From positions 1 through 63,748 of the forward strand of contig CACWIG010000018.1 of assembly GCA_902760955.1 (NCBI GenBank): a stretch of DNA of 63,748 nt, in the 5' to 3' direction. Source of the DNA: an uncultured Ruminococcus sp. (GTDB taxonomy: Bacteria > Bacillota > Clostridia > Monoglobales > Monoglobaceae). The position numbers and the translations under genes were made by a program. This document shows, piece after piece, positions 18,588 to 26,487 of the stretch. The notes below the pieces were generated by a model. The model saw only the letters and a list, made by a program, of their open reading frames with translations. It had not been told where the DNA came from and made no database searches. Numbering within the stretch: position 1 is the first letter of the stretch; every line of letters starts with the position of its first letter.

Positions 18588-19400
18588 ATGATAAAGTTAG
18601 AGAAGAATTGTCGGTTTAATGCGGCAGACACCTTTGAGTGCGGACAGTGCTTTCGTTGGAATTGCGATGATAATGGAGTATACGTTGGAATTTCAGCAGG
18701 CAAAGTATGCTGTGTGAAGGATAGGGACATAATCTGTAATGATGAGGACAATGAGTATTGGTCACAATATTTTTCTCTGTCAACTGATTATGATGCTATA
18801 TTCTCAAAGCTGAACAAAATTGATGATAAGATATCTCCTTGCATAGAGTTTGGGAGCGGTATCAGAATATTAAAGCAGGATATATGGGAAACGATAGTAT
18901 CATTTATTATTTCTGCAAATAATAACATACCGCGTATAAAAAAGATTATTGAGAGTATGTGCAAAATGTTCGGCGACAGAATTGAATTTGATGATAAGGT
19001 ATACTACTCTTTTCCGTCAGCCGAAAGGCTTGCAAAAATAGATATATCTGAGCTTGCACCCTTAAAGGCAGGATACCGAGATAAGTATATTATGGATGCC
19101 GCTCAAAAGGTTGCCTCAGGTGAGGTTGATATAGCAAATCTTGATAAGCTGCCTGACGACGAGTTGAAGAAGAATTTGATGAAGATAAAGGGAGTAGGAG
19201 GCAAGGTTGCAGATTGTATAATGCTTTTTGCCTTTGAAAGATTTTCTGTTTTTCCCGTTGATGTGTGGATTAAAAGAATTATCACCGAGGTATACGGGGT
19301 TGAGGACAAGCTTATTCAGCAATACGTCAAAGAAAAGTACGGCGATATTGCAGGATTTGCCCAACAATACTTATACTATTTTTACAGAAGTAACAGTTGA
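18588..19400 (+). CDS. 8-oxoguanine DNA glycosylase (OGG1-type, bifunctional)
   Basis: The 270-residue HhH-GPD-superfamily protein excises oxidised guanine and nicks the abasic site. It opens with the OGG N-terminal domain (RFNAADTFECGQCFRW), followed by a helix-hairpin-helix KIKGVGGKVADC whose lysine (about K206) is the nucleophile, and the catalytic aspartate in FPVDVWIKR (about D224). It is the OGG1/OGG2-like form found in Clostridia and thermophiles rather than MutM. It overlaps no gene but starts 1 base after rex, so the two are likely co-transcribed, linking redox sensing with oxidative repair. Confidence 0.93.
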   Translation: MIKLEKNCRFNAADTFECGQCFRWNCDDNGVYVGISAGKVCCVKDRDIICNDEDNEYWSQYFSLSTDYDAIFSKLNKIDDKISPCIEFGSGIRILKQDIWETIVSFIISANNNIPRIKKIIESMCKMFGDRIEFDDKVYYSFPSAERLAKIDISELAPLKAGYRDKYIMDAAQKVASGEVDIANLDKLPDDELKKNLMKIKGVGGKVADCIMLFAFERFSVFPVDVWIKRIITEVYGVEDKLIQQYVKEKYGDIAGFAQQYLYYFYRSNS

Positions 19401-19415
19401 TTGAAAGGATAGCTT

Positions 19416-20060
19416 ATGAAAGTCAGAAATTATACAGCTGTTTGTCTTGTATGCTCTCATTGCGGAAATATTGAAAAGATAAAGTTAAATCTATTTGACT
19501 TTTCGGGAAATGATGAGAAGATTATCCGTTGTCCCAAGTGTAATCATATTGTTTGTAAAATTGATACCGATATGCAGAAAAAATATAAACTTGAGGTTTC
19601 CTGTGCCGAATGTGGCAACAGGCATAAATTCAAAATTCCTGTTTCAGAATTTTGGCATACAAATGAGAAATGCTTTTGCTGTTCTTTAACTGAGAAAACC
19701 GTTTTTGCAATAGGAAGTGACAACAGTATTGATGATATAATTCACAGCAAATGTGATGATGAGGAAATTAGAGATACAGGTTCAATATATGATGCAGAAA
19801 ATATTTACAGTATGATTTCTAAGGATAATTCGGCTTTTATAAATTCGGAGGAGTTTTTTAATTGCCTTGAACATTTCCGAATTTTATCCGAAGATAATGC
19901 GGTTACCTGCGATTGCAGAGGAAGTGCCATACAACTTCAAATAGAGGAGGACGGATTTAGGATAATCTGTCAAAGATGCGGCAGAGAGCTGTTTTTGGAC
20001 TTCTCTTCAAGAGAGAAAATTGATGAAATTATGATGCTTAATGAAATAAGATTGCATTAA
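19416..20060 (+). CDS. Uncharacterised zinc-ribbon protein
   Basis: The 214-residue product is not recognised at family level. Four C-x2-C knuckles lie in the N-terminal 90 residues: CSHCG, CPKCN, CAECG and CFCC; two more (CDC; CQRCG) occur near the C-terminus. This suggests paired zinc ribbons separated by an acidic, poorly conserved middle. Such architecture occurs in CpXC-like proteins. GAAAGG precedes ATG 19416, 15 bases after the glycosylase gene, so it probably ends that operon. The function cannot be told. Confidence 0.7.
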   Translation: MKVRNYTAVCLVCSHCGNIEKIKLNLFDFSGNDEKIIRCPKCNHIVCKIDTDMQKKYKLEVSCAECGNRHKFKIPVSEFWHTNEKCFCCSLTEKTVFAIGSDNSIDDIIHSKCDDEEIRDTGSIYDAENIYSMISKDNSAFINSEEFFNCLEHFRILSEDNAVTCDCRGSAIQLQIEEDGFRIICQRCGRELFLDFSSREKIDEIMMLNEIRLH

Positions 20061-20104
20061 TAAGAAAATAATTAAAAAAATATATATAATTTGGAGGATT
20101 ACAA

Positions 20105-20968
20105 ATGTTAGTATCAGCAACAGAAATGTTAAAAAAAGCAGTTGAAGGTCACTACGCAGTAGGACAGTTCAACATCAACAACCTTGAATGGACAAAATCT
20201 ATTTTACAGACTGCCCAGGAGAATAACTCACCTGTTATCTTAGGTGTATCAGAGGGTGCGGGAAAGTATATGACGGGTTATAAAACTGTAAGCGCTATGG
20301 TCAGTGCGATGATTGAAGAACTTGGAATTACTGTTCCGGTGGCTCTTCACTTAGACCACGGCTCATACGAGGGCTGTTATAAATGTGTTAAAGCAGGATT
20401 TTCTTCGATTATGTTTGACGGCTCACACTTCCCAATCGAGGAAAATGTAAAAAAGACAACAGAGCTTGTTCACGTTGCACATAATCTTGGACTTTCAATC
20501 GAAGCAGAAGTTGGTTCAATCGGCGGTGAGGAAGACGGAGTTGTAGGTGCAGGCGAAATCGCAGACCCTGAGGAATGTAAGAAAATCGCTGACTTAGGTG
20601 TTGACTTCCTGGCAGCAGGTATCGGAAACATTCACGGTAAATATCCTGAAAATTGGAAGGGCCTTGACTTTGACGCTTTGGCAAAGATTAAAGAGCTTGT
20701 TGGCGATATGCCTCTCGTTCTTCACGGAGGAACAGGTATCCCTGAAGATATGATAAAGAAAGCAATATCTTTAGGCGTTGCAAAGATAAATGTTAATACT
20801 GAGTGTCAGTTATACTTCCAGGAAGCTACAAGAAAGTATATCGAAGAGGGCAAGGACCTTCAGGGTAAGGGCTATGACCCAAGAAAGCTTTTGGCTCCTG
20901 GTGCTGAGGCTATTAAGGTAATAGTTAAAGAAAAGATGGAACTCTTTGGTTCAATCGGAAAAGCGTAA
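20105..20968 (+). CDS. fba: Fructose-bisphosphate aldolase, class II
   Basis: The 287-residue zinc aldolase splits fructose-1,6-bisphosphate to DHAP and glyceraldehyde-3-P in glycolysis. Metal and substrate residues are visible: GQFNINN, HLDHGS (catalytic Asp, zinc His), EAEVGSIGG, NIHGKYP (zinc His), VLHGGTGIP (zinc His) and KINVNTE phosphate loop. Class II aldolases acting on tagatose bisphosphate are close relatives, but a free-standing gene with a strong GGAGG site and no sugar genes adjacent suggests the glycolytic enzyme. Confidence 0.94.
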   Translation: MLVSATEMLKKAVEGHYAVGQFNINNLEWTKSILQTAQENNSPVILGVSEGAGKYMTGYKTVSAMVSAMIEELGITVPVALHLDHGSYEGCYKCVKAGFSSIMFDGSHFPIEENVKKTTELVHVAHNLGLSIEAEVGSIGGEEDGVVGAGEIADPEECKKIADLGVDFLAAGIGNIHGKYPENWKGLDFDALAKIKELVGDMPLVLHGGTGIPEDMIKKAISLGVAKINVNTECQLYFQEATRKYIEEGKDLQGKGYDPRKLLAPGAEAIKVIVKEKMELFGSIGKA

Positions 20969-21011
20969 AACAAAAAAGCTGTTACACAATATTTTGTGTT
21001 AGTAAGGATGA

Positions 21012-21203
21012 CAGTTCAAAAGGCTGAACGGATTTAATAGTTTAGCCTTTTGTATTCCGCCAACAACAAATAAATGTATTATATTTCCTAATAATATAAT
21101 AGATGAGGTAGAAAAAGCAATAGAGGGTAAAAACTGTACCTTTACAGCATTCGTTGTAGAAGCGATTAGAATTGCATTGGAAAATATTAAAGATGAAGAA
21201 TGA
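21012..21203 (+). pseudogene. Ribbon-helix-helix (CopG-like) remnant upstream of the transposase
   Basis: The frame open from 21012 to the TGA at 21201-21203 ends with KCIIFPNNIIDEVEKAIEG and then TFTAFVVEAIRIALENI, a typical ribbon-helix-helix pattern (strand, two helices). There is no ATG, GTG or TTG in a suitable place and the beginning runs through a hairpin, so the 5' end looks lost. The last 11 bases overlap the start of the RAYT gene. It may be the remains of a DNA-binding partner or antitoxin-like gene. Confidence 0.5.
21017..21052 (+). terminator. Hairpin after fba, weak terminator
   Basis: A 13-bp stem CAAAAGGCTGAAC/GTTTAGCCTTTTG (one G-U pair) has only a short T stretch, inside the stem. 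It could end fba transcription weakly. Confidence 0.4.
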
Positions 21204-21311
21204 ATTGCCAAAACGAAAATCAGCACGGCTAAAAGGATATGATTATTCATCTGTAGGATTATATTTTATTACGATATGTACGCATAACAGAAAATGTTTG
21301 TTTTCAAATAT

Positions 21312-21337
21312 TGTAGGGGCGATTCACGAATCGCCCG
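21312..21337 (+). repeat. GTAG-footed REP palindrome inside the RAYT coding sequence, left copy
   Basis: TGTAGG then GGCGATT-CACG-AATCGCC is an 8-bp-stem hairpin (GGGCGATT/AATCGCCC). It is the exact reverse complement of 21481-21506 over 26 bases. Confidence 0.9.
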
Positions 21338-21480
21338 AAAATAAATTAACTGAATATGGACAAATTGCAGAACAAAATATCAAAATATTACCTGACAGAT
21401 TTAATATATCAATTCCTAAATATGTAATTATGCCTAATCACATTCATTTGATTATAGAAATCAGCAATGACAACGAAAAA

Positions 21481-21506
21481 CGGGCGATTCGTGAATCGCC
21501 CCTACA
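21481..21506 (-). repeat. GTAG-footed REP palindrome inside the RAYT coding sequence, right inverted copy
   Basis: On the minus strand this reads exactly as the left copy at 21312-21337. The two face each other across about 143 bases that encode the HUH motif. Confidence 0.9.
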
Positions 21507-21712
21507 TTACCATCGTTCTGTTATTGATAAAATGGTGGGATTTTTGAAAATGAATGTATCAAAGAAAATTCATAAGACATATCCTAATAAAATATGGCAA
21601 TGCTCATATTATGACCACATAATCAGAGGCGAAAAAGATTATAAAAAAATATGGGAATATATTGATACAAATGTATTAAGGTGGGAAAATGATTGTTTTT
21701 ATAATAGCGAAA

Positions 21713-21731
21713 TGGAGCAGTAAAACTGCTC
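21713..21731. terminator. Hairpin across the transposase stop codon
   Basis: GGAGCAG-TAAAA-CTGCTCC, a 7-bp perfect stem containing the stop codon, between convergent genes. The following T content is modest, so terminator function is uncertain. Confidence 0.4.
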
Positions 21732-21759
21732 CGTTTACTATTTTAATATCAAAAATGTA

Positions 21760-22260
21760 TTATTCCTGAACTTCCGACTCAACAACGCTTGCAGTATTTG
21801 TTGAACGAAGTTCTGAACGGTTACTGCGAACGATTGTGATGCACTGTTCAAGCTCCTTCATAGAAGAAACGCTTACTTTTTCTACTGTTTCAAGGAGGCT
21901 GTCAGCATAGTTATAAGATGAGTCCATAATCTCCTGAGCCTCAGCGTTAGCTTTATCTATAATCTGACGAGCCTGCTCCATAGCCTGCTGAGTAATCTCG
22001 TGCTCGTTAATCATAGAGATACCTTTTTCGTTTGCCGCTTTAATAATATCGTCGGCTTCTACCTGTGCCTCGTGTAAAATACGCTGTCTTTCTTCTTTAA
22101 TCCATTTAGCCTGTTTTAAATCATCAGGCAATTTGAGCTTAAGTTCCTGAAGTATATCCATCAACTCATCACGTTCTAAAATACAACGGCCTGAGAAAGG
22201 AACACTCGCACCTTTGTCAATTATGTCCTCTAATTCATCCAATAATTCTAATCCATCCAT
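21760..22260 (-). CDS. Coiled-coil, ATP-synthase-b-like protein of the coaD locus
   Basis: The 166-residue protein has a short N-terminal segment (MDGLELLDELEDIIDKG), then a long helix with heptads and alanine/glutamate repeats (AEADDIIKAANEKG; EQARQIIDKANAEAQEIM), much like proteins annotated as ATPase or ATP synthase b-like beside coaD in Clostridia. No membrane segment or catalytic motif is seen. DivIVA-like or scaffold roles are possible but unproven. The second ATG (22260) is 8 bases after AGGAGG; the first (22266) is too close. It follows coaD on the minus strand. Confidence 0.65.
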   Translation of the reverse strand: MDGLELLDELEDIIDKGASVPFSGRCILERDELMDILQELKLKLPDDLKQAKWIKEERQRILHEAQVEADDIIKAANEKGISMINEHEITQQAMEQARQIIDKANAEAQEIMDSSYNYADSLLETVEKVSVSSMKELEQCITIVRSNRSELRSTNTASVVESEVQE

Positions 22261-22302
22261 TTTCATTTCCTCCTATTATGTAGTTGTAATTTTATCGATG
22301 TG

Positions 22303-22782
22303 CTATCTTGCACACCGTTTATTTATGATTGGTATAAGCTCGTCCGGAACAAGTCCTTTAAGTGAGCCGCCATATGAAGCAATTTCCTTTACAATGCTTG
22401 AACTTAAGAACATATATTCTTTGCTGGTGGGCATAAATAATGTTTCGGCATCCGTGTACAGCGCTTTGTTTGTAAGAGCCATCTGAAATTCGTATTCGTA
22501 GTCCGAAACGGCTCTTATTCCCTTAATCAGAACATCTGCATTCTCTTTTTTCATAAAGTCCACAAGAAGTCCTGAAAAAGCACAAACAGAAACATTTGGG
22601 TAATCTTTAAGTACAATATTTAAAAGCTCTATCCTTTCATCAACAGTAAACGTAGGGTGTTTGGAACTGTTGGTAAGAACCGAAACAATAACGCGGTCAA
22701 ACAGCTTAGAAGAGCGTTCAATAATGTCAAGGTGGCCATTTGTGCAAGGGTCAAAGCTACCTGGGTATACGGCTGTAATCAT
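22303..22782 (-). CDS. coaD: Phosphopantetheine adenylyltransferase
   Basis: CoaD joins ATP and 4'-phosphopantetheine to form dephospho-CoA. The 159-residue product carries [15 protein letters not shown] (the nucleotidyltransferase H-x-G-H-like N-G-H motif), [17 protein letters not shown] for substrate binding, and the [15 protein letters not shown]xxR-like motif near 130. Its start overlaps the rsmD stop by four bases (ATGA), showing translational coupling in the order rsmD-coaD. Confidence 0.96.
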   Translation of the reverse strand: MITAVYPGSFDPCTNGHLDIIERSSKLFDRVIVSVLTNSSKHPTFTVDERIELLNIVLKDYPNVSVCAFSGLLVDFMKKENADVLIKGIRAVSDYEYEFQMALTNKALYTDAETLFMPTSKEYMFLSSSIVKEIASYGGSLKGLVPDELIPIINKRCAR

Positions 22783-23327
22783 TGTGTATCACCTCTTACG
22801 AGAACGGTAATTACAGTTTTGCCATACACGGCATTTCGGACACACCGAAAGTCAGGGTGCAGAACTGCCTCGCCGTCCTTTTCTGTTTCAATAACAATTA
22901 TTCCGTCAACACTTAAAAGATTACGCTGGCTGATTTTGTCAAGCACAGGAGCAATCAAACCTTTGTTGTACGGAGGGTCCAAAAATATAATGTCAAACGG
23001 CTCGGAAGCAGATGCGAGATAACTGATTGCGTCAGAAAATACAAGATGTGCATTATCAGACAGCTTTGAAAGTTCAATGTTGTGACGCACAAGTTCAAAT
23101 GCCTGTTTGTTATATTCAACAAATGTGCATTTGCCGCAACGTCTGCTGAGTGCCTCTATTCCCAAGGCTCCGCTGCCTGAAAAAAGGTCTAATACATTGT
23201 CCGACGGAATATGTGTCTGAATTATATTAAAGACAGATTCTTTAACTCTGTCGGTTGTAGGTCTTGTATTTATTCCGTCAGGTGCTTTAAGTTTTAACCC
23301 TTTTCGTATGCCTGAAATAACTCGCAA
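22779..23327 (-). CDS. rsmD: 16S rRNA (guanine966-N2)-methyltransferase
   Basis: RsmD methylates G966 of 16S rRNA using SAM. The 182-residue product shows [30 protein letters not shown], the SAM motif [16 protein letters not shown] and the catalytic FLDPPY. It is transcribed on the minus strand from a strong promoter at 23364-23392, ahead of coaD and the coiled-coil gene. Confidence 0.96.
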   Translation of the reverse strand: MRVISGIRKGLKLKAPDGINTRPTTDRVKESVFNIIQTHIPSDNVLDLFSGSGALGIEALSRRCGKCTFVEYNKQAFELVRHNIELSKLSDNAHLVFSDAISYLASASEPFDIIFLDPPYNKGLIAPVLDKISQRNLLSVDGIIVIETEKDGEAVLHPDFRCVRNAVYGKTVITVLVRGDTQ

Positions 23328-23363
23328 AGAAAATCCTCCCGCATATAATACGCTACTCTAATA

Positions 23364-23392
23364 TTTATAGCGTAAAATATATGATTTGTCAA
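23364..23392 (-). promoter_or_regulatory. Promoter of rsmD-coaD (minus strand)
   Basis: On the minus strand TTGACA (23387-23392), 17 bases, TATAAA (23364-23369), about 37 bases before the rsmD start. Confidence 0.8.
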
Positions 23393-23440
23393 GTATATTT
23401 TTAAACAAATTGTAACATTGTTGAAATATTTTCTTAACAA

Positions 23441-23632
23441 AGCCCCGCCGTGCCGTACTCAGTCTAAGGTAAAAACCTGGAAACCAGGTGGGATAACGCC
23501 CAACGATATTACAAGTCCTCCGGATGTCAAAGACATAAGGCATTTGCGCCACCGTCGGAGACAAAATCCCTTATATTAATTGTTGGTTTTACATTATAAC
23601 TGATATTACGAACAAAGCAGGGCTGTTCCTTT
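23441..23632 (-). ncRNA. Structured non-coding RNA, raiA-motif or 6S-like candidate
   Basis: About 185 nt, GC-richer than the AT-rich flanks and free of a gene on either strand. Minus-strand reading: an 8-bp closing stem AGCCCTGC/GCGGGGCT (23617-23624 with 23441-23448); a stem GTCTCCG with CGGAGGAC (23556-23562 with 23515-23522) enclosing hairpins GGC-GCAAAT-GCC and ATGTC-TTT-GACAT; then TGGG-CGTTAT-CCCA and ACCTGG-TTT-CCAGGT. CCAAC/GTTGG could cross-pair as a pseudoknot. Many local hairpins argue for raiA-like folding more than a 6S rod, but neither is proven. A consensus promoter precedes it. Confidence 0.65.
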
Positions 23633-23638
23633 ATAGAT

Positions 23639-23667
23639 ATTATAGCACGGATACACTCAAAATACAA
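23639..23667 (-). promoter_or_regulatory. Promoter of the structured ncRNA (minus strand)
   Basis: On the minus strand TTGTAT (23662-23667), 17 bases, TATAAT (23639-23644), placing the transcription start near 23632, just before the closing stem. Confidence 0.75.
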
Positions 23668-23800
23668 TAGAAATTTTTAAAAATATAGAAAAATATTATA
23701 TATTTATTTTGAAAATTAATCATTTTGTTTCATATTCATTACGAAGGTTTGCATATATTTTACAATGAATTTACATTTGCGTATTTCCATTAATTTTGCA

Positions 23801-23828
23801 TTGAAATCTTATCATATATTGATATAAT
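23801..23828 (+). promoter_or_regulatory. Putative promoter of mecA
   Basis: TTGAAA at 23801-23806, 16 bases, TATAAT at 23823-23828. The preceding AT-rich stretch 23670-23800 shows nothing else recognisable. Confidence 0.55.
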
Positions 23829-23921
23829 TAAATTATAATAAAAAAATATCTATGGCACATGTATTTAATATAGATTGTAAATCGGCAGAAAATTATTTGC
23901 ATAATAGGGTAGGGATACATA

Positions 23922-24554
23922 ATGAGAATTGAAAGGATAAATGAAAATAAAATAAAGGTTTTGATTGATGACGCCGAAGCTAAGGAGCGAAATATTACCG
24001 TAAAAAACATTTCGGAGAACACTCCTGAGGTACAGCAGATGTTTTGGCAGGCAATTCGCCTTGCAAAAGAAAGCGTGGACTTTTCTATTGACGGTGCCAA
24101 GCTTTTTGTTGAGACAATCCCTGCCTGCGAAAGCGGAATAGGTATGCTGATTACCAAGGTTAGTAACGAAAGTGAGCTTGAAGAGGCGGTTAATAACTGT
24201 TCCTACAAAGGCAGACTCAGAAGGTCGGAGCTTAAGCCGATGAAGAGAGAAGAAACTATACAAAGAAAATACATATATTGTTTTGAAACATTTGACAGTG
24301 TATGTGCGGCAGCAGGCGAGTTAAAAGACAGATATAAGGGTGTCAGCGTTTTGTATAAGCTGAATGAAAAGTTTTATATGTATCTTATTCCCGCGGAGCC
24401 GATTTCGCAATGTGAGGCAGAAATTGTATTGTCGGAGTTCGCTGTACGGCAAGCCAATGGTCAGTATATGCACGGACGTCTTAACGAATATGGTACTGTT
24501 ATGATTGAGAATAATGCTATTGAGGTTTTAAGTGAGTATTTCTGCAAATGTTAA
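23922..24554 (+). CDS. mecA: Adaptor protein MecA
   Basis: MecA delivers substrates to the ClpC unfoldase for ClpCP proteolysis and restrains competence or sporulation regulators. The 210-residue product opens MRIERINENKIKVLIDDAEAK, the NsMecA-like N-terminal substrate-binding domain; a variable linker around 100-110 follows, then the C-terminal Clp-binding domain (YCFETFDSVCAAAGEL to the end). ATG 23922 has only a weak GGGA site. It is monocistronic, bounded by a terminator. Confidence 0.88.
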   Translation: MRIERINENKIKVLIDDAEAKERNITVKNISENTPEVQQMFWQAIRLAKESVDFSIDGAKLFVETIPACESGIGMLITKVSNESELEEAVNNCSYKGRLRRSELKPMKREETIQRKYIYCFETFDSVCAAAGELKDRYKGVSVLYKLNEKFYMYLIPAEPISQCEAEIVLSEFAVRQANGQYMHGRLNEYGTVMIENNAIEVLSEYFCKC

Positions 24555-24561
24555 TATAAAA

Positions 24562-24588
24562 GAGTCGCTTTTTGAAGCGGCTTTTTTT
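24562..24588 (+). terminator. Terminator after mecA
   Basis: AGTCGCTT/AAGCGGCT stem with a short loop followed by seven T residues. Confidence 0.88.
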
Positions 24589-24650
24589 ATGCATTAAAGC
24601 AGATTGTTCCGAATATATTTATATAAACTAAATGTATCGGGGATGATAGT

Positions 24651-24923
24651 ATGGAAGAAAACAGAGAACATAAAGTAGTCATAGACGGAAGGAGAAAGCT
24701 GACAGTGAGCTCTGTTGATGATATTGAGAGCTTTGACGAGGAAAAGGTTGTCATATTATGCAGTATGGGAACAATGACGGTTACAGGTGCGGATTTTAGA
24801 ATAAATAAACTAAATGTTGATGACGGACAGCTTATAATAGAAGGGGAAATTGACGAAGTTCAGTACAGTGAAAGAGCGAGCGAGGATAAGGGCGGTGGAT
24901 TTTTCGGAAAATTATTCAGGTAG
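24651..24923 (+). CDS. yabP: Sporulation protein YabP
   Basis: YabP is a small YabP/YqfC-family protein needed for spore coat or cortex formation in the mother cell. The 90-residue product has the family core RRKLTVSSVDDIESFDEEKV and GTMTVTGADFRINKLNVDDGQL, then an added tail ending FFGKLFR. It lies directly before yabQ, as in Bacillus and Clostridia. Mother-cell (sigma-E) expression would be expected, though no clean sigma-E box was identified by eye. Confidence 0.93.
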   Translation: MEENREHKVVIDGRRKLTVSSVDDIESFDEEKVVILCSMGTMTVTGADFRINKLNVDDGQLIIEGEIDEVQYSERASEDKGGGFFGKLFR

Positions 24924-24952
24924 TTTACGCGTACAGAACGGAGTAGTTTGAT

Positions 24953-25426
24953 ATGACAGTTAAATTCGGACCCGACATAACATATTTTTTATGGTCATTG
25001 GCGGCAGGCATTGTGCTTGCCATTATATACGACATTGTTAGAGTGATAAGAAGAATGGTAAATGCACCTGACTTGGTTGTAAATTTAACAGATATAATGT
25101 TCTTGATTTTTTCGGCGGTTATTGCTATTGTCGCCGCATATTTATTTAATAACGGAGAACTCAGAGTTTACAGCCTGATTTGTATTGCAGGTATTTTTAT
25201 GGTATATAAAATTCTGATTGGTGATTTAATTGTAAAATACACTGTGAGGATATTGCGTTTTGTAGGAAGGACAATAGCAAAATTAGTATTGATAATTATT
25301 TTTCCTTTAAAAAAAATATTTGTTACTCTACATAATCTGTTTAAGCACCTCAGCAATGGAATATTGAGAATATTAAAAAGAATTTTCAGCATAATACATA
25401 AGAATAAGAAAAGTAATAAAAGATAA
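24953..25426 (+). CDS. yabQ: Spore cortex biosynthesis protein YabQ
   Basis: The 157-residue YabQ-family membrane protein is targeted to the forespore outer membrane for cortex formation. About four hydrophobic segments are visible (YFLWSLAAGIVLAIIYDIV; ITDIMFLIFSAVIAIVAAY-like; VYSLICIAGIFMVYKILIG; IAKLVLIIIFPL) and a basic C-terminal tail. It lies 29 bases after yabP in the conserved yabP-yabQ-divIC-yabR order. Confidence 0.92.
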   Translation: MTVKFGPDITYFLWSLAAGIVLAIIYDIVRVIRRMVNAPDLVVNLTDIMFLIFSAVIAIVAAYLFNNGELRVYSLICIAGIFMVYKILIGDLIVKYTVRILRFVGRTIAKLVLIIIFPLKKIFVTLHNLFKHLSNGILRILKRIFSIIHKNKKSNKR

Positions 25427-25454
25427 AATCTGATTTATTTTGTATGCCGAATTG

Positions 25455-25483
25455 TTGACAAATAAAATATCATAGTATATAAT
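25455..25483 (+). promoter_or_regulatory. Consensus promoter of divIC
   Basis: TTGACA at 25455-25460, 17 bases, TATAAT at 25478-25483, a perfect vegetative consensus. It separates division-gene expression from the sporulation genes upstream. Confidence 0.85.
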
Positions 25484-25531
25484 AAATGATAGGTTAGAGT
25501 GTGCATTTAAGTTCCAAAGGAGTGGCATACA

Positions 25532-25888
25532 TTGAATGAAATAAAAAAGTCTAAACAAAGTACCGCATCGGACAAAAAAAATACGGCACGCAAAATTGAT
25601 GTTAAACGTCTTGCTGCCGTAGTCATAGGTGCGGTTGTTGTCATATATTTTTCTTGTACTATAATATCTCAGCAAAGTATGATTAACAAGAAAAACAAAG
25701 AGATTAACGCCCTTCAGGAAGAGATTTCGCAAGCTAATGAAGATGCGGACAAGTTGAAAAGTGAAATTGACAACTTACAAGATCCTGAATATATAGAAAA
25801 GATTGCCAGAGAGAGATTGGGTTTGGTACGCCCTAATGAACGTGTTTTTGTTGACTCAAACAAAAGCAGTGAAAACAGCGGAAAGTAA
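25532..25888 (+). CDS. divIC: Septum formation initiator DivIC/FtsB family
   Basis: The 118-residue bitopic membrane protein joins the DivIB-FtsL-DivIC complex at the division septum. A basic N-terminus precedes one membrane segment (AAVVIGAVVVIYFSCTII), then a coiled coil (KNKEINALQEEISQANEDAD) and the family IARERLGLVRPNE block. The start is TTG at 25532, 8 bases after AAAGGAGTGG; the ATG four bases on leads to an immediate stop in another frame. Confidence 0.9.
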   Translation: MNEIKKSKQSTASDKKNTARKIDVKRLAAVVIGAVVVIYFSCTIISQQSMINKKNKEINALQEEISQANEDADKLKSEIDNLQDPEYIEKIARERLGLVRPNERVFVDSNKSSENSGK

Positions 25889-25948
25889 ATAAATTTATTA
25901 TATATTACATAAGAGGAAATATCCTCAGGGAAGGAACTAAAGAAAAAT

Positions 25949-26410
25949 ATGCAATTTGAATCAGGAATGATTTTAGAAGGAAAGGTTACAGGCATTGCGG
26001 CTTTTGGAGCGTTTGTGGAGCTTCCGAACGGTAAAACGGGTTTGGTACATATTTCGGAGGTATCTACTGAGTATGTAAATGATGTAAAAGACCATCTTAA
26101 AGAAGGGGATAATGTTAAGGTTAAAGTCCTCGGTACCGAAAACGGAAAAATCAGCTTGTCCATAAAGCAGGTTATGCTTGAAAATCCGGAGAAAAAACGA
26201 GAGAAGAAAAAAGACGCAAGAAGAAAGCAGAGAGCCAACAATGGCGGTAGCAGAAGACCTCCGGAGGAATTTTCCTTTAACAATAACAGCTCGGATATGA
26301 GCTTTGATGATATGCTTCAGAAGTTCAAGCAGGATAGCGACGAAAAGTTCCAGGATTTAAAGAGAAGTAACGAGTCAAAACGCAGCGGAGGATATAAACG
26401 CTCATATTAA
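25949..26410 (+). CDS. S1 RNA-binding domain protein, YabR-like
   Basis: The 153-residue product holds one S1 (OB-fold) domain, residues 4 to 77 (GMILEGKVTGIAAFGAFVEL; GLVHISEVS; GKISLSIKQ), with a long basic, low-complexity tail rich in K, R, S and N. YabR/general stress protein 13 homologues bind RNA and associate with ribosomes. It follows divIC by 60 bases in the conserved cluster. The tail's phase with FDDMLQKFKQDSDEKF suggests a short helix of unknown purpose. Confidence 0.88.
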   Translation: MQFESGMILEGKVTGIAAFGAFVELPNGKTGLVHISEVSTEYVNDVKDHLKEGDNVKVKVLGTENGKISLSIKQVMLENPEKKREKKKDARRKQRANNGGSRRPPEEFSFNNNSSDMSFDDMLQKFKQDSDEKFQDLKRSNESKRSGGYKRSY

Positions 26411-26439
26411 AAATGATATCGTGCTGTGGATAAGAGACA

Positions 26440-26487
26440 AATTTAATTACTATTTGTGCCTATGCAAGACGGCGGAATGGAGATTTT
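26440..26487 (+). promoter_or_regulatory. Shared leader motif, copy 1 (before nfeD-type gene)
   Basis: Reads TTAATTACTATTTGTGCC, TATGCAAGAC, GGCGGAATGGAGAT, then TTTT and the ATG. GCC...GGC can pair across the spacer just ahead of the GGAG ribosome-binding site. The same block precedes the genes at 35922 and 60295, all encoding membrane proteins. Confidence 0.6.

Larger units (their letters stand above)
21193..21723 (+). mobile_element. REP-associated tyrosine transposase (RAYT, Y1 HUH family) with two embedded REP palindromes
   Basis: The 176-residue product has the Y1 transposase signature: GLYFITICTHNRKCLF, the HUH motif in MPNHIHLII (H83, H85), and a C-terminal Y-I-D-T-N (about Y156) as the nucleophile, with WENDCFY at the end. 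RAYTs are single-copy, IS200/IS605-related enzymes that act on REP hairpins with a GTAG foot. Here a TGTAGGGG-palindrome lies in frame at 21312-21337 and its perfect inverted copy at 21481-21506, adding loops GAIHESP and RAIRESP around the HUH strand. ATG 21193 has no strong ribosome-binding site. Confidence 0.88.
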
